Below, one piece after another: positions 63,314 to 64,000 of a DNA stretch of 64,000 nt. Position numbers and translations under genes: made by a program. The number at the start of each line of letters is the position of its first letter. Position 1 is the first letter of the stretch. Source of the DNA: Anthopleura xanthogrammica (taxonomy: Eukaryota > Cnidaria > Anthozoa > Actiniaria > Actiniidae); the NCBI GenBank assembly GCA_964019055.1, contig OZ025208.1, positions 15,747,457 to 15,811,456 on the forward strand, given 5' to 3'. A model generated the notes under the pieces. That model was given only the letters and a program-made list of their open reading frames with translations, searched no databases and had not been told where the DNA came from.

Positions 63314-63981
63314 CAACTGGAGCCATCTGGGCTAGGTGCACGGGAGATGTGTATCGTCTCCTGCTCTTCATCTTCAGAAAATATAGGCAGTAAACTCTGA
63401 CGGGGCGAAAGCAACAAGCTATCTGGGGGGTACTTGACGAATGATAATTGTTTATCAGATCCCGCTGGGGTTGTAACAAGATAGGTCGTCGGAATCACTG
63501 GCAAACTAGACTGTCTACGGAGTTTCATTTTCAATTTATCAGCCCAGCTGGTATTTGAAATGCGACTTTGTTTTCTTAACGTTCGCATTTCTTTGGCGAT
63601 TGGATCTGTGTTTTCTCCTTCCTTTTCTTTGCTTTCTCCTTTTGGAACGAATTCGGGGATTGTATTTTCTTGTTTTTTGTCAACCGTTTCGTGGATAACT
63701 TTATGAAGCATCGAAGATCTTGCTTGAAGTTTGCCTTTGAATGGCTCTATAGGTTTAAGTCCATGATTTCGCGTAGTGGCACTACTGGAAAGCTGTGTTC
63801 TAGCTTTTGATTCATAACTTTTAATCAAATAAGGTGGGCAGGGAATCGCAATTGTCGTTGGCTGTAAAACATGCTTTTTGCTTTGAAGCCCGGGCTTTTG
63901 AGCTGCAGACTCACCTTCAAAGGCATCGCCTTTGCGAAGTAGGGACCCGGTACTAGAAGCTCTTTGCAGCGGAGGTGCCAT
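63314..63981 (-). CDS. First visible exon of an unrecognised Ser/Lys-rich protein
   Basis: An open frame of about 222 residues from an ATG at 63981 ends at a good splice donor (CAGTTG|GTAAGA, intron beginning at 63313). The in-frame TAA overlaps that donor, so an exon end is more likely than a stop. The sequence is rich in Ser, Lys, Arg and Pro with no hydrophobic segment, so a disordered cytosolic or nuclear protein is expected. It contains three basophilic-kinase-like sites (LRKQSR, LRRQSS, LQRASS) and an acidic patch (SEDEEQE) near the exon end. I recognise no domain. The start has only 19 bp upstream in the window, so the true N-terminus could lie beyond it. Confidence 0.65.
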
Positions 63982-64000
63982 AATCAGCTGCTTGTTGAAG

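Overview
The window looks like nuclear DNA of an anthozoan cnidarian, most likely a stony coral. The genes are eukaryotic: one is spliced, with GT-AG introns, and there is a cluster of intronless class A receptors. The DNA is AT-rich and crowded with tRNA-derived SINEs, fold-back MITEs, LINE fragments and long tetranucleotide arrays. The species cannot be fixed from sequence alone.

Layout. Positions 1-2.3 kb hold a possible membrane-anchor exon on the minus strand and a long trinucleotide repeat. From 2.3 to about 41.6 kb lies a tandem cluster of melatonin-receptor-like GPCR genes, all on the plus strand. There are two subtypes. Type A (315 aa) is at 6077, 17777 and 26421. Type B (317-319 aa) is at 22442, 31372, 34833 and 39881. 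There is a truncated type B copy at 24212 and much receptor debris between genes. The flanks repeat with the genes, and an A-B pair was duplicated as a block of about 8.6-8.9 kb.

Inside the cluster, 7126-14698 is a 7.57 kb Polinton/Maverick-like element. It has about 258-bp terminal inverted repeats and a 6-bp target duplication, and the matching empty site survives in a paralogous receptor unit. The element is organised as a double palindrome. Two terminal genes read inward from the terminal repeats. A central block of four genes (zinc finger-A32 ATPase, a proline-rich protein, a small hydrophobic-tailed protein and an acidic zinc protein) reads outward from an iteron-like array, and its transcripts end in inner inverted repeats that carry poly(A) signals. 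I see no DNA polymerase, integrase or capsid gene, so it may depend on a helper. This is the most unusual object in the window.

From 41.6 to 55 kb is a complete five-exon 14-3-3 gene with MITE- and SINE-filled introns. From 55 to 63 kb are repeats: a YY1-like 35-bp tandem array joined to a 5'-truncated LINE reverse transcriptase, SINEs and microsatellites. The right edge (63314-63981, minus strand) holds the first visible exon of an unrecognised, probably disordered protein.
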